64,000 bases of DNA from Pandoraea capi (GTDB taxonomy: Bacteria; Pseudomonadota; Gammaproteobacteria; Burkholderiales; Burkholderiaceae). The DNA lies in assembly GCF_902459735.1 (NCBI RefSeq), contig NZ_CABPRV010000003.1:310001-374000 (forward strand), read 5' to 3'. Shown piece by piece: positions 17,906 through 27,151 of the stretch; position 1 is the first letter of the stretch; every line of letters begins with the position of its first letter. The translations under genes were made by a program, and so were the position numbers. Under the pieces are notes generated by a model. It saw only the letters and a list, made by a program, of their open reading frames with translations. It did no database searches and had not been told where the DNA came from.

Positions 17906-19411
17906 ATGGGACACAAGGACGAGCCGGGCGGGCTTCGCAACGAGCCTGATCACGGACTTCACGACGGGCTTCATGCCGCGCAGGCGTTGCCTACGTCGCA
18001 GGACGACGACATGGCGCGCGCGCTGCTGTTGCCACGCTTCGACGCGATGCGTCGCGCACACGACGCCGCGCCGCATGTCGACTGGTCGACGCGCAAGCGT
18101 CACCTGACGGCGCTGCAAGCGATGCTGCACAAGTATCGCGAGCCGTTTGCGAATGCCATCGACGCCGATTTCAACGGGCGCTCGGCGCAGGAAACCGACA
18201 TGCTCGAACTGTTTCCGTCGCTCGGCAACCTGAAGCATGCGCTGTCGCATACGCGTCGCTGGATGCGCGGTTCGCAGGGCTGGGCGAATCTCTGGCTGCT
18301 GCCCGCGCGGCGTGCGGTGGTGCCGCAGCCGTTGGGCGTCGTGGGCGTGATCGTGCCGTGGAACTACCCGCTGTTTCTCGCCGTCGGCCCGCTCACCGAT
18401 GCGCTGGCAGCGGGCAATCGCGTGATGATCAAGGTGTCCGAAGTCACGCCGCGATTCGCGGAAGTCTTCGCGTCGGCCATCGCGCAAACCTTCCCGCCGG
18501 AGTGGGTGACGGTCGTCACTGGCGATGCGCAGGTCGCACGCGCTTTCTCGACGCTCGCGTTCGACCATCTGCTGTTCACGGGGGCGACGTCCATCGGCCA
18601 TCACGTCATGCGTGCGGCGAGCGAGCATCTCACGCCAGTCACGCTGGAGCTGGGCGGCAAGTCGCCCGCCATCATCGGGCCCGGTGCACGTTGGGAGCAC
18701 GCCGTGGAGCGCATCATGCTCGGCAAGCTCCTCAATGCCGGGCAGACGTGCGTGGCCCCTGACTACGTGCTCGTGCCGCGCGAGAAGCTCGACACGTTCG
18801 TGACGACGGCACGGCAGGTGGCCGCTCGTATGTATCCGGATGCGGTTCATAACCCGCAGTACACGAGCATCGTGTCGGCGCGTCACTTCGAGCGGTTGTC
18901 GGGGCTGGCGAACGAAGCGGCGGCGCAGGGCGCAACGTCGCATGCGCTGTTCGACACGCCGGCGGAGGCTGCACGCCGACGTCTGCCGCCGGTCGTGCTG
19001 ACGGGGGTGCACGACGGCATGCGCGTGATGCGCGAAGAGATCTTCGGCCCGTTATTGCCCGTAGTGCCGTATGACGATCTGGACGCGGCGATTGCGTACG
19101 TGAACGAGCGTCCGCGACCGCTCGCGTTGTACGTCTTCGATACCGACAATACCCGTATCGACCGCGTGGTCGACGGCACGATTTCGGGCGGCGTCACCAT
19201 CAACGACACGCTGCTGCATGTGGCCGAGCACTCGCTGCCGTTCGGCGGCGTGGGGCCGTCGGGCATGGGCGGGTACCACGGCGAGGCAGGGTTCCGCACG
19301 TTCTCCAAGGAGAAGCCGATCTTCCGTCAGGCGCGCTGGAACGGCGCGGGGTTGCTCAACCCGCCGTACGGTAAGGTGTTCGCCGCCATGATCCGGCAGT
19401 TGATTCGCTGA
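17906..19411 (+). CDS. Coniferyl-aldehyde-dehydrogenase-like NAD(P)-dependent aldehyde dehydrogenase
   Basis: 501-residue cytoplasmic aldehyde dehydrogenase of the CalB/class 3 branch. The oxyanion Asn is in GVIVPWNYPLFLAVGP, the general-base Glu in PVTLELGGKSPAII, and the nucleophile Cys in LLNAGQTCVAPDYVL; the end, LPFGGVGPSGMGGYHG, is typical of this branch, and a C-terminal hydrophobic segment (GKVFAAMIRQLI) is as in membrane-associated class 3 enzymes. The ATG at 17906 follows GGGAGGAGA. Together with the divergent GMC oxidase it gives an alcohol to aldehyde to acid route, for example for lignin-derived or long-chain alcohols. A strong bidirectional terminator follows. Confidence 0.86.
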   Translation: MGHKDEPGGLRNEPDHGLHDGLHAAQALPTSQDDDMARALLLPRFDAMRRAHDAAPHVDWSTRKRHLTALQAMLHKYREPFANAIDADFNGRSAQETDMLELFPSLGNLKHALSHTRRWMRGSQGWANLWLLPARRAVVPQPLGVVGVIVPWNYPLFLAVGPLTDALAAGNRVMIKVSEVTPRFAEVFASAIAQTFPPEWVTVVTGDAQVARAFSTLAFDHLLFTGATSIGHHVMRAASEHLTPVTLELGGKSPAIIGPGARWEHAVERIMLGKLLNAGQTCVAPDYVLVPREKLDTFVTTARQVAARMYPDAVHNPQYTSIVSARHFERLSGLANEAAAQGATSHALFDTPAEAARRRLPPVVLTGVHDGMRVMREEIFGPLLPVVPYDDLDAAIAYVNERPRPLALYVFDTDNTRIDRVVDGTISGGVTINDTLLHVAEHSLPFGGVGPSGMGGYHGEAGFRTFSKEKPIFRQARWNGAGLLNPPYGKVFAAMIRQLIR

Positions 19412-19450
19412 TCGCCGGATTCGTCAGCCGCGCACTGAGGCGCTCCCAAT

Positions 19451-19492
19451 AACAAAACCCCCGCCGGTTCGACCCGGACGGGGGTTTTGTTT
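19451..19492. terminator. Bidirectional intrinsic terminator
   Basis: AACAAAACCCCCG and CGGGGGTTTTGTT form a perfect 13-bp arm, with an inner CCGG/CCGG pair. A-rich and T-rich flanks give a U-tract in both directions, so it ends both the aldehyde dehydrogenase transcript and the convergent metK transcript. Confidence 0.9.
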
Positions 19493-19548
19493 ATCTGAGG
19501 CCGATTCACACCGGCTTCAGACGTGATGCGGAGTGCCTTGGTGCGGTA

Positions 19549-20727
19549 TCAGGCTACGGCGCGCAGACCGGCGTCGGCCAGCAGCGCGTCGGCGCGATCG
19601 GTGGCTTCCCACGAGAATTCCGGCTCTTCGCGGCCGAAGTGGCCGTAAGCGGCAGTCTTCTCATAGATCGGACGCAGCAGGTCGAGCATCTGGATGATGC
19701 CCTTCGGACGCAGGTCGAAATGCTTCTCGACCAGCTCGGCGATGCGCTGATCGCTGATCTTGCCCGTGCCAAACGTGTTGACCATGACCGACGTCGGACG
19801 CGCCACGCCGATGGCGTACGAGACCTGGATCACGCACTTCGAGGCCAGACCGGCAGCCACGATGTTCTTCGCGACGTAGCGGCCGGCGTAAGCGGCCGAG
19901 CGGTCGACCTTCGACGGATCCTTGCCCGAGAACGCGCCGCCGCCGTGGGGTGCGGCACCGCCGTACGTGTCGACGATGATCTTGCGGCCCGTGAGGCCGG
20001 CGTCGCCCTGCGGGCCACCGATCACGAAACGGCCGGTCGGGTTCACCAGGAACTTGATGTCGCCCTTGATCAGTTCGGCAGGCAGCACCGGCTTGATGAC
20101 TTCTTCGATGACGGCTTCGCGCAGCGCTTCCAGACCGATGTCCGGCGCGTGTTGCGTCGAGAGCACCACGGTGTCGATGCTGTGCGGACGGCCGTTTTCG
20201 TACTTGATGGTGACCTGCGACTTGGCGTCCGGACGCAGCCAGGGCAGACGACCGTCGCGGCGCACTTGCGACTGGCGCTCGACCAGACGGTGCGACAGGT
20301 AGATCGGCAGCGGCATGAGTTCCGGCGTTTCATCGCAGGCGTAGCCGAACATCAGGCCCTGGTCGCCGGCGCCCTGATCGAGGTTGTCGTCATGCGCACG
20401 GTCCACGCCCTGCGCGATGTCCGGCGACTGGCGGTCGTACGCCACCAGCACGGCGCAACCCTTGTAGTCGATGCCGTAGTCGGTGTTGTCGTAACCGATG
20501 CGACGGATCGTTTCGCGTGCGACTTGCTGATAGTCAACCGTGGCGGTCGTGGTGATTTCACCTGCGAGCACGACGAGGCCCGTGTTGCAAAGCGTTTCCG
20601 CAGCAACGCGCGCGTACTTGTCTTGCGTCAGGATAGCGTCGAGAACGGCGTCCGAGATCTGGTCGGCAACTTTGTCCGGGTGACCTTCGGAGACGGATTC
20701 GGAGGTAAAGAGATAGTCGTTCGCCAC
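19549..20727 (-). CDS. metK: S-adenosylmethionine synthetase
   Basis: Cytoplasmic enzyme of 392 residues making S-adenosylmethionine from methionine and ATP. Family motifs: [20 protein letters not shown] at the N-terminus, the signature [13 protein letters not shown], and the P-loop-like [19 protein letters not shown]. The start is a GTG at 20725-20727: GAGGAG stands just upstream and the protein then begins [11 protein letters not shown], as in related bacteria; the frame is open upstream to 20838 but that sequence is not family-like. Length is within the usual 380-400. It is transcribed away from the lipid A acyltransferase gene. Confidence 0.97.
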   Translation of the reverse strand: MANDYLFTSESVSEGHPDKVADQISDAVLDAILTQDKYARVAAETLCNTGLVVLAGEITTTATVDYQQVARETIRRIGYDNTDYGIDYKGCAVLVAYDRQSPDIAQGVDRAHDDNLDQGAGDQGLMFGYACDETPELMPLPIYLSHRLVERQSQVRRDGRLPWLRPDAKSQVTIKYENGRPHSIDTVVLSTQHAPDIGLEALREAVIEEVIKPVLPAELIKGDIKFLVNPTGRFVIGGPQGDAGLTGRKIIVDTYGGAAPHGGGAFSGKDPSKVDRSAAYAGRYVAKNIVAAGLASKCVIQVSYAIGVARPTSVMVNTFGTGKISDQRIAELVEKHFDLRPKGIIQMLDLLRPIYEKTAAYGHFGREEPEFSWEATDRADALLADAGLRAVA

Positions 20728-20882
20728 TTCTGGCTCCTCTAACGATATTTGGCGACTCACGTTGCCGTCATCGGAGGGGAAGCGGCGACGCTTTAGCGGA
20801 AAATTGGTCGAATGCGCTGCCTCAGTCGGGTTGCCCATTCGAATCGCCCCGCAAGTTGTCAGTTAACTCGGCGATGTCGCTT

Positions 20883-20888
20883 ATTATA
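20883..20888 (-). promoter_or_regulatory. Candidate metK -10 element (TATAAT)
   Basis: A perfect TATAAT on the minus strand, 155 bases before the metK GTG, implying a leader of about 150 bases. No good -35 is visible. The same TTATTATAC stretch could also serve the divergent acyltransferase gene 30 bases to its right. Confidence 0.4.
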
Positions 20889-20915
20889 CGCCCCTGAAGA
20901 AATCCTGCTTGCGAC

Positions 20916-21812
20916 ATGTCAACCACTCCCAAGAAATCGCTCGGGTACTACCTCAGCGTGGGTCTGCTGCGCGGACTCAACCTGCTGCCCTATAGCTGGG
21001 TCGCCCGTTTTGGCGCGGGAATCGGCCATGTGCTGTACTCGATTCCCAGCTCCCGGAAGCGGGTGGTGCACACCAATCTTCGCCTGTGTTTTCCCCACTG
21101 GGACGACGCTACCCGCGAGCGCGTCGCCCGGGCGTCCTTCGTCCATGCGATCCGCAGCTATGCCGAGCGCAGCTTTCAGTGGTTTGGCAGCGGCAAGAAG
21201 CTGGAGCGGCTCGTCGAACTCGACTCCGCCGTGGACCTGCGCGCGCCGGATATGCCGCCGACCATTCTGTTGGGCTTCCATTTCGTGGGCATCGAAGCGG
21301 CGTCCGTCTTCATCAATTATTCGCTGCACCGGCCTTGCGCGTCGCTGTACACCCCGATGTCCAACCCGGCGTTCGACGCCATGGCCCGTGAGCAGCGCGG
21401 CCGCTTCGACGCCGAGATGATCCCGCGTGGCGACAGCGCCCGTGACGTGTTGCGCATGTTCCGCAAGAAAAAACCCGTCATGCTGGCCGCCGACATGGAC
21501 TACGGCGCGCGAAACTCCACGTTCGTGCCGTTTTTTGGCGTGCAAACCTGCACGCTGACGTCGGTTTCGCGGCTGGCCGAAGTCGGCCGCGCCCAGATTC
21601 TGCCGTTCATCGGCGAGGTGCTGCCGAATTTCAAGGGCTACCGCCTCAAGGTGTTCCCGGTCTGGGAGAACTATCCGAGCGGTGACCCGGATGCGGACGC
21701 CCGTCGCATGAACGCGTTCCTCGAAGAACAGATTCTCAAGATGCCGGAACAGTATTACTGGGTTCACAAGCGCTTCAAGACGCGCCCCGAGGGCGAGCCG
21801 GGCGTCTATTGA
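20916..21812 (+). CDS. lpxL: Lipid A late acyltransferase (LpxL/HtrB family)
   Basis: 298-residue inner-membrane enzyme that adds a secondary fatty acid to the lipid A precursor or a related lysophospholipid. An N-terminal anchor ([15 protein letters not shown]) precedes the catalytic HX4E motif in [12 protein letters not shown], and an [17 protein letters not shown] block matches the family's D-x-D-x-G region, with [13 protein letters not shown] near the end. Size is typical (290-310). The gene is divergent from metK and followed by dapF after 43 bases. Which paralogue it is (LpxL, LpxM or LpxP type) cannot be decided here. Confidence 0.88.
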   Translation: MSTTPKKSLGYYLSVGLLRGLNLLPYSWVARFGAGIGHVLYSIPSSRKRVVHTNLRLCFPHWDDATRERVARASFVHAIRSYAERSFQWFGSGKKLERLVELDSAVDLRAPDMPPTILLGFHFVGIEAASVFINYSLHRPCASLYTPMSNPAFDAMAREQRGRFDAEMIPRGDSARDVLRMFRKKKPVMLAADMDYGARNSTFVPFFGVQTCTLTSVSRLAEVGRAQILPFIGEVLPNFKGYRLKVFPVWENYPSGDPDADARRMNAFLEEQILKMPEQYYWVHKRFKTRPEGEPGVY

Positions 21813-21855
21813 CCGGCACCGGATGCGCGTCGACCTTCTCCACTACAATAGCGGC

Positions 21856-22707
21856 ATGAAGCTCAAATTCACCAAGATGCAAGGCGCCGGGAACGACTTC
21901 GTCGTGATCGACGGCATCTCGCAGACCATCGATTTCACGCCGGAACAGTGGCGTGCGCTCGCCGACCGTCATTTTGGCGTCGGCGCGGACCAGCTTTTGC
22001 TCGTCGAACGCGCGACGCTGCCGGGCGTGGACTTTCGCTACCGCATCTTCAACGCCGACGGCGGCGAGGTCGAGCATTGCGGCAACGGCGCGCGCTGCTT
22101 CGTCAAGTTCGTGCGCGACACGGGCCTCACTGACAAGCAGACGGTGCGTGTCGAGGTGCAGCAGGGCGTGATCACGCTCACGATGCGCGAAGACGGTCAG
22201 GTCAGCGTGGATATGGGCGCACCGATTCTCACGCCGTCCGACGTGCCGTTCGATGCCACCGGGCTCGAAGGCCGCCGCGAGGGCGACGACACGCTCTGGC
22301 CGCTCGACGTGGGCGGCAAGACCACGTGGATTTCCGTCGTGTCGATGGGCAACCCGCACGCCGTGCAAGTCGTCGAGAACGTCGATACCGCGCCGGTCGA
22401 GACGGACGGACCGCTCGTCGAGCGTCACCCCCGCTTCCCGCGCCGTGTGAACGCCGGATTCCTGCAAGTGGTGAGCCAGCACGAGGCGCGTCTGCGCGTG
22501 TACGAGCGCGGCGCCGGCGAAACGCTCGCCTGCGGCACCGGGGCTTGTGCGGCAGCGGTCGCGGGCATCCGTCGCGGCTTGCTCAAGGCGCCCGTCGCCA
22601 TCGAGACGCATGGCGGCACGCTCACCATCGACTGGGACGGCGCAAGCGGTCCGGTCATCATGACAGGGCCGGCTGCCACGGTCTTCGAAGGCACGATCGA
22701 GGTCTGA
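21856..22707 (+). CDS. dapF: Diaminopimelate epimerase
   Basis: 283-residue cytoplasmic enzyme converting LL- to meso-diaminopimelate for lysine and peptidoglycan synthesis. The two catalytic cysteines are in [16 protein letters not shown] and [15 protein letters not shown]. The start [15 protein letters not shown] is the standard family N-terminus and fixes the ATG at 21856. No Shine-Dalgarno sequence precedes it; instead a TACAAT lies at 21844-21849, which would place transcription start on or next to the ATG. It forms a block with DUF484 and xerC, an order seen in many proteobacteria. Confidence 0.96.
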   Translation: MKLKFTKMQGAGNDFVVIDGISQTIDFTPEQWRALADRHFGVGADQLLLVERATLPGVDFRYRIFNADGGEVEHCGNGARCFVKFVRDTGLTDKQTVRVEVQQGVITLTMREDGQVSVDMGAPILTPSDVPFDATGLEGRREGDDTLWPLDVGGKTTWISVVSMGNPHAVQVVENVDTAPVETDGPLVERHPRFPRRVNAGFLQVVSQHEARLRVYERGAGETLACGTGACAAAVAGIRRGLLKAPVAIETHGGTLTIDWDGASGPVIMTGPAATVFEGTIEV

Positions 22708-22870
22708 GACGGCAGCAGGACGCAGCGCAACGGCCTGCGCGCCCCGGAAGGTCATGAGGCGCAGGGCTGAGGTTACAGACGGATTCTGATTTAGCGACCC
22801 AGGCGGCCGCAGGCGCTCCTTGTGTTCGAGGGGCGGCCGGCGGCAGTTGACGAACAGCAGACGGACATTC

Positions 22871-23539
22871 ATGAACGACCGAGATATTGCGGAATACCTG
22901 ATCGCGCATCCCGACTTCTTCGAGCGCCACGCCGAATTGCTGGCCGGCGTGCGGCTCACCAGCCCGCACGGCCAGCGGGCGGTGTCGTTGCAGGAGCGTC
23001 AGATCGAGATGCAGCGCGAGAAGACCAAGCAGATCGAGCGGCGCCTGGCCGAATTGATGCGCTATGGCCATGAAAACGACGATATCTCGGGCAAATTGCA
23101 CCGCTGGACCCTCGGTCTGCTCGGCGAGCGTGATCCGCATGCGTTGCCCGAAGCGATTGCCCGGGGTCTGCGCGACGTCTTCAACGTGCCGTTTGCCGCC
23201 GTGCGCCTGTGGAGCGTGGCCGCGCCGTATCAACCGGCCGAGTTCGCCCGCAGTGTCAGCGAAGAGGTGAAGATCTTCGCCTCGAGCCTCGCAACGCCGT
23301 ATTGCGGCGCCAATACCGGCTTCGAAGCCGTGACGTGGCTGGGCGCGCCGAGCGATCCCGCCTCCGTGGCATTGCTCGCGCTGCGCGACCCGCAAGTGCC
23401 CGGCGGGCCAGTGTTCGGCCTGCTGGTGATGGGTTCGGACGACGCCCGCCGCTTCCACGAAGGCATGGCGACCGATTTCCTCACGCAAATCGGCGAGCTG
23501 GCCGGGGCCGCCCTGGGCAAGCTGCGCGCCGACGACTGA
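22871..23539 (+). CDS. DUF484 family protein
   Basis: 222-residue protein with the DUF484 layout: an N-terminal helical part (RDIAEYLIAHPDFFERHAELL), a coiled coil (QERQIEMQREKTKQIERRLAEL) and a GAF-like C-terminal domain (about 85-220) that includes PVFGLLVMGSDDARRFHEGM. The function is unknown; the gene is regularly found between dapF and xerC. Its TGA overlaps the xerC ATG, so the two are probably translated together. The ATG at 22871 is preferred to an upstream TTG because the family sequence begins MNDRDIAEYL. Confidence 0.86.
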   Translation: MNDRDIAEYLIAHPDFFERHAELLAGVRLTSPHGQRAVSLQERQIEMQREKTKQIERRLAELMRYGHENDDISGKLHRWTLGLLGERDPHALPEAIARGLRDVFNVPFAAVRLWSVAAPYQPAEFARSVSEEVKIFASSLATPYCGANTGFEAVTWLGAPSDPASVALLALRDPQVPGGPVFGLLVMGSDDARRFHEGMATDFLTQIGELAGAALGKLRADD

Positions 23540-24597
23540 TGTCCTCCGGACCCCGGGCCGGGCGCGACGCCAAGGGTGCATCGGTGGCACTGGCGGCATC
23601 GGCCTCATCCGATTCATCTGATACCCCGCCCGGGACGGACGATCGCGATGCTACCGTTGGCGCCGACGACGCCACGCCGCTCGAACCGGGCATCCGCACC
23701 TATCTCACGTCTCTCGCCAGCGAGCGCAAGCTCGCTGCGCTCACGCTGGAAAACTACACGCGCGACCTGCGGCAATTGCAGCGTCTGGCGAGCGGTCGTG
23801 CGCTCGAATCGCTGCAACACGGCGACATTCGCCGCTTCGTCATGAAGCTGCACGCCGAGGGGCTGGTCGGGCGGTCGATTGCCCGCAAGCTCTCCGCCTG
23901 GCGCGGCTACTTCGCCTGGCTCGCTCAACGCACGGCGCTGGCCGCCAACCCCGTCGAGGGGGTGCGCGCGCCGAAACAACCCAAACCGTTACCCAAGGCG
24001 CTCTCGCCCGATCAGGCGTCGGCGCTCGTCGAGTTCGCGACGGGCACATCTGCCGAGGCGGTGCGCAACCGGGCGATGTTCGAGCTGCTGTATTCGTCCG
24101 GCCTGCGTCTGTCCGAGCTGACGGGACTCGACCATCGGTATGTCGAGGCGGACGGCTACCGGTCGGCAAGCTGGCTGGATCTCGCCGAGCGCGAGGTCGT
24201 GGTGACGGGGAAGGGCAACAAGCGGCGTCGCGTGCCCGTGGGCGAGAAGGCGGTGCAGGCGCTGGCCGAGTGGCTGGAGATGCGTGCGCCGCTGGCGACG
24301 ACCGAGCCCCACGCGCTGTTTCTCTCGGCGCGCGGCAAGCGTATCGGGGGACGGGCCGTGCAGCAGGGGCTGGAGCGTCACGCGCTCGCCGCCGGGCTGC
24401 CGACGCATGTCCATCCGCACATGCTGCGTCACTCGTTCGCCACGCACGTGCTTCAGTCGTCGGGCGATCTGCGCGCGGTGCAGGAGATGCTCGGTCACAG
24501 CAACATTTCGACGACGCAGATCTACACGAAGCTCGACTTTCAGCATCTGGCGAAAGTCTACGATCAGGCGCACCCGCGCTCGCGCAAGAAGACCTGA
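23539..24597 (+). CDS. xerC: Tyrosine recombinase XerC
   Basis: 352-residue recombinase that with XerD resolves chromosome dimers at dif during division. The core-binding domain (about 50-135) and catalytic domain are intact: Arg in SSGLRLSELTG, Lys in GKGNKRRRVPVG, HPHMLRHSFATH (His and Arg), GHSNISTTQIY (His and nucleophile Tyr). A 45-residue Ser/Ala/Asp-rich N-terminal extension precedes the core domain, and a short insertion (YVEADGYRSASWLDL) follows the first catalytic Arg. Position after dapF-DUF484 marks it as the housekeeping enzyme and not an element integrase. Confidence 0.94.
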   Translation: MSSGPRAGRDAKGASVALAASASSDSSDTPPGTDDRDATVGADDATPLEPGIRTYLTSLASERKLAALTLENYTRDLRQLQRLASGRALESLQHGDIRRFVMKLHAEGLVGRSIARKLSAWRGYFAWLAQRTALAANPVEGVRAPKQPKPLPKALSPDQASALVEFATGTSAEAVRNRAMFELLYSSGLRLSELTGLDHRYVEADGYRSASWLDLAEREVVVTGKGNKRRRVPVGEKAVQALAEWLEMRAPLATTEPHALFLSARGKRIGGRAVQQGLERHALAAGLPTHVHPHMLRHSFATHVLQSSGDLRAVQEMLGHSNISTTQIYTKLDFQHLAKVYDQAHPRSRKKT

Positions 24598-24796
24598 GCG
24601 GGCTGCCGGGACCGGAGTCGGTGTAGAATCGCGTCCTTCCCCGCAAGTCCCGAACGCTGTCCTGAAAGCTGTCGCAGTGGGTCTTCCCAGCCGGTTGCCT
24701 CAGGCGCCGGCCCGGACACGCTGCGCGTAATGCTCAGGCGCCGCTCGCGTCGTGAGACTTGCCGTCACCCCGAATGCAACCGTTGGTCCGTCCCGC

Positions 24797-26011
24797 ATGA
24801 ATACCTTGACCCTCAAGCCCGGCAAAGAAAAGTCCTTGCTGCGCCGCCATCCCTGGATCTACGCCACCGCCGTGGCGCGTGTGGACGGCAACCCGGCATC
24901 CGGTGCGACGGTCGTGGTGCGTGCCGCCGACGGCCGCTTCCTCGCGCGCGCCGCCTTCAGCCCGATGTCGGCCATTCGCGCCCGCGTCTGGACGTTCAAC
25001 GAAAACGAGCCGGTCGATCACGCGTTCTTCAAGCGCCGTGTGTCGGCAGCGCTCGCGTATCGCGAAGAAATGGTGCACGACACGGGCGCGACGCGCCTGA
25101 TCTTCGGTGAGGCCGACGGCCTGCCGGGGCTGATCGTCGACCGTTATCAGTCCGCGCCGGGCGAGCCCGCCACCGATCAGCTCGTCTGCCAGTTCATGGC
25201 GGCGGGCGTGGAAGCCTGGAAGGACGCCATCACGAAAGCGCTGGTCGGCGCGACCGGCTGCCCGAACGTCTACGAACGCTCCGACGCCGCCGTGCGCGAG
25301 CGCGAAGGCCTGCCGAGCCTTACCGGTGTGCTGGCGGGCGACGAACCGCCCGAAGCGCCGGAATCACTCACGACGCATGAGAATGGCGTGAAGTATTACG
25401 TCGACGTGCGCAACGGTCACAAGACGGGCTTCTACGTCGACCAGCGCGACAACCGTCGTCTCGTGCAGCAGCAGGCCAAGGGCCGCGACGTGCTCAACTG
25501 CTTCTGCTATACCGGCGGGTTCTCGCTGGCGGCGCTGGCGGGGGGCGCACAGAGCGTGCTGTCCATCGATTCCTCGGGCGATGCGCTGGCCATCGGCGCG
25601 CGCAACGTGGCGCTCAACGGCTTCGACGCTGCCCGTGCCGAATGGCTCGATGCGGATGTCTTCAAGACCCTGCGCGCCTTGCGCGAAGAGGGCCGCGCGT
25701 TCGACATGATCGTGCTCGATCCGCCGAAGTTTGCGCCGTCGGCGCATCACGTCGACCGCGCAGCGCGCGCCTACAAGGACATCAATATGGCGGGCTTCAA
25801 GCTGCTGCGTCCGGGCGGTCAGTTGCTGACGTACTCGTGCTCGGGCGCCATCGATGCCGATCTGTTCCAGAAGATCGTGGCCGGTGCGGCCGTGGATGCC
25901 GGTGTCGACGCCCGTATCCTGCGTCGCCTCTCGGCAGGCATGGACCACCCGATGCTCACGCAATTCCCGGAAGGCGAATACCTCAAGGGGCTTTGGTTGC
26001 AGCGCATGTAA
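24797..26011 (+). CDS. rlmI: 23S rRNA (cytosine-5) methyltransferase RlmI
   Basis: 404-residue SAM-dependent methyltransferase of the RlmI type (E. coli RlmI modifies C1962 of 23S rRNA). An N-terminal PUA-like domain (LKPGKEKSLLRRHPWIYATAV) and a linker with NGHKTGFYVDQRDNR lead into the Rossmann fold, with motif I in LNCFCYTGGFSLAAL and the catalytic region in VLDPPKFAPS; a TYSCSGAID motif follows. The ATG at 24797 matches the family start; upstream sequence to 24752 is not conserved-looking. It is preceded by a 199-base gap containing a possible -10 TAGAAT at 24624-24629, and is convergent with the EamA gene. Confidence 0.9.
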   Translation: MNTLTLKPGKEKSLLRRHPWIYATAVARVDGNPASGATVVVRAADGRFLARAAFSPMSAIRARVWTFNENEPVDHAFFKRRVSAALAYREEMVHDTGATRLIFGEADGLPGLIVDRYQSAPGEPATDQLVCQFMAAGVEAWKDAITKALVGATGCPNVYERSDAAVREREGLPSLTGVLAGDEPPEAPESLTTHENGVKYYVDVRNGHKTGFYVDQRDNRRLVQQQAKGRDVLNCFCYTGGFSLAALAGGAQSVLSIDSSGDALAIGARNVALNGFDAARAEWLDADVFKTLRALREEGRAFDMIVLDPPKFAPSAHHVDRAARAYKDINMAGFKLLRPGGQLLTYSCSGAIDADLFQKIVAGAAVDAGVDARILRRLSAGMDHPMLTQFPEGEYLKGLWLQRM

Positions 26012-26037
26012 GCGCTCGCTTTGGTGTGTGTCGTGTA

Positions 26038-26913
26038 TCAACCGAGCGTCAGACCGACCACACCCAAAGCGATCAGGACGGCGCCGCCCACGCGGCGGCG
26101 CACCTCCCCTTCTCCGAGCACCCGCACGCCGAGCAGCGCGGCGACCATCATCGACATCTCCCGGGCCGGGGCGACGTGCGACACCGGCGCGTACTTGAGC
26201 GCGGTCAGGATCAGGAAGTAGGAAATCGGCGAAATCGTGGAAATCACCGTGATCTTGCGCCAGTTGGCTTGCCAGAGCACCGCGATACGGGACGGGCGCG
26301 AGAGTGCCGCCGGTGCCGAAAGCACGACCCGCAGCACGTTCTCCAGGTAGTAATAGACGAGCGGCGCGAGCATCATGTTGCGGATCGCGTAGGCGTCCGC
26401 CAGTGTGTACGACGCGATGAACGCCCCCGTCAGTACCCCCCAGCCTGCGCCCGCGTGCATGCTCCCGCGCCGCAACAGTCGCTCGCCGCCGGCGATCACC
26501 AGCACGCCGCCGACCACCAGCACGATGCCGCCGACGGCCAGCCAGCCCGGGCGTTCCCCCAGCAGCACGATCGCGCCGATCGAGGAGAGCAAGGGGCCGG
26601 TGCCGCGCGCGAGCGGGTAGACCACGGACAGATCGCCCACGCGGTAACCACGCTGCAAGACCAGCGTGTAGCCGTAGTGAAGCAGGGCGCTCACCGCAAT
26701 GACGCCCCAGCCAAGCAGGGACGGCCAGCCGATGTCCGTGGCGCTCACGAAATACAGCGCGAGCGGCGTGTACAGGACGACCGTGACGAGTGCGTAGAGG
26801 AAGACCAATTGCGGGCCACCGCCTTCACGGGTGTCGATCCGTTTGGCGACGAAATTCCAGGTGGCATGCAGGAGCGCGGCGGTGACGACGAGGGCGAGGG
26901 CGGTGAGCGACAT
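26038..26913 (-). CDS. EamA/DMT-superfamily transporter
   Basis: 291-residue inner-membrane protein with ten predicted helices in two EamA halves, for example LTALALVVTAALLHATWNFVA at the N-terminus and VAGGIVLVVGG-like helices before the midpoint. A conserved-looking GYRVGDLSVVYPLARGTGPL lies in the first half and KYAPVSHVAPAREMSMMVAAL in the second. Substrates of this superfamily vary widely (amino acids, nucleotide sugars, metabolites), and none is indicated here. The start at 26913 gives a normal EamA N-terminus; another ATG at 26949 is possible. Its upstream region is shared with the Zur-like regulator gene. Confidence 0.82.
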   Translation of the reverse strand: MSLTALALVVTAALLHATWNFVAKRIDTREGGGPQLVFLYALVTVVLYTPLALYFVSATDIGWPSLLGWGVIAVSALLHYGYTLVLQRGYRVGDLSVVYPLARGTGPLLSSIGAIVLLGERPGWLAVGGIVLVVGGVLVIAGGERLLRRGSMHAGAGWGVLTGAFIASYTLADAYAIRNMMLAPLVYYYLENVLRVVLSAPAALSRPSRIAVLWQANWRKITVISTISPISYFLILTALKYAPVSHVAPAREMSMMVAALLGVRVLGEGEVRRRVGGAVLIALGVVGLTLG

Positions 26914-27106
26914 GACGAAGGGGGTTTTTGTGTCAATTGTATGACGCATTGCCCGTTCACTTCCGGTCACATGCCGCAAATGGGAGTCCGGAAGGGGCCT
27001 GATGTCCCCGGTGCGGGCCAATGTGCCCCGGAATCCCCGGGTTGCCCTGTTAACATGCCCGACACAGGGCCGCTTTCGTCGCCAACCTTCGTCGAAAGCC
27101 CACTTT

Positions 27107-27121
27107 TGCAACTCGGTTGCA
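27107..27121. promoter_or_regulatory. Candidate Zur operator upstream of the zur-like gene
   Basis: TGCAACTCGGTTGCA, a 6-3-6 palindrome 30 bases before the regulator ATG. It shares its half-sites and nearly its centre with the 23-base palindrome at 29888. Its position would allow autoregulation, and possibly control of the divergent EamA gene. Confidence 0.6.
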
Positions 27122-27151
27122 GCGCTGACGGCGCTGTGCTTAAATCGATTC

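Noticed and set aside
20728-20915. Known SAM or SAH riboswitch before metK
   Set aside because: No recognisable core of any SAM or SAH class could be found on reading the leader; only a simple hairpin is supported.
23539-24597. Tyrosine recombinase as sign of an integrated element
   Set aside because: Sequence motifs and the dapF-DUF484-xerC order identify the housekeeping XerC; no attachment-site repeats or element genes are near.
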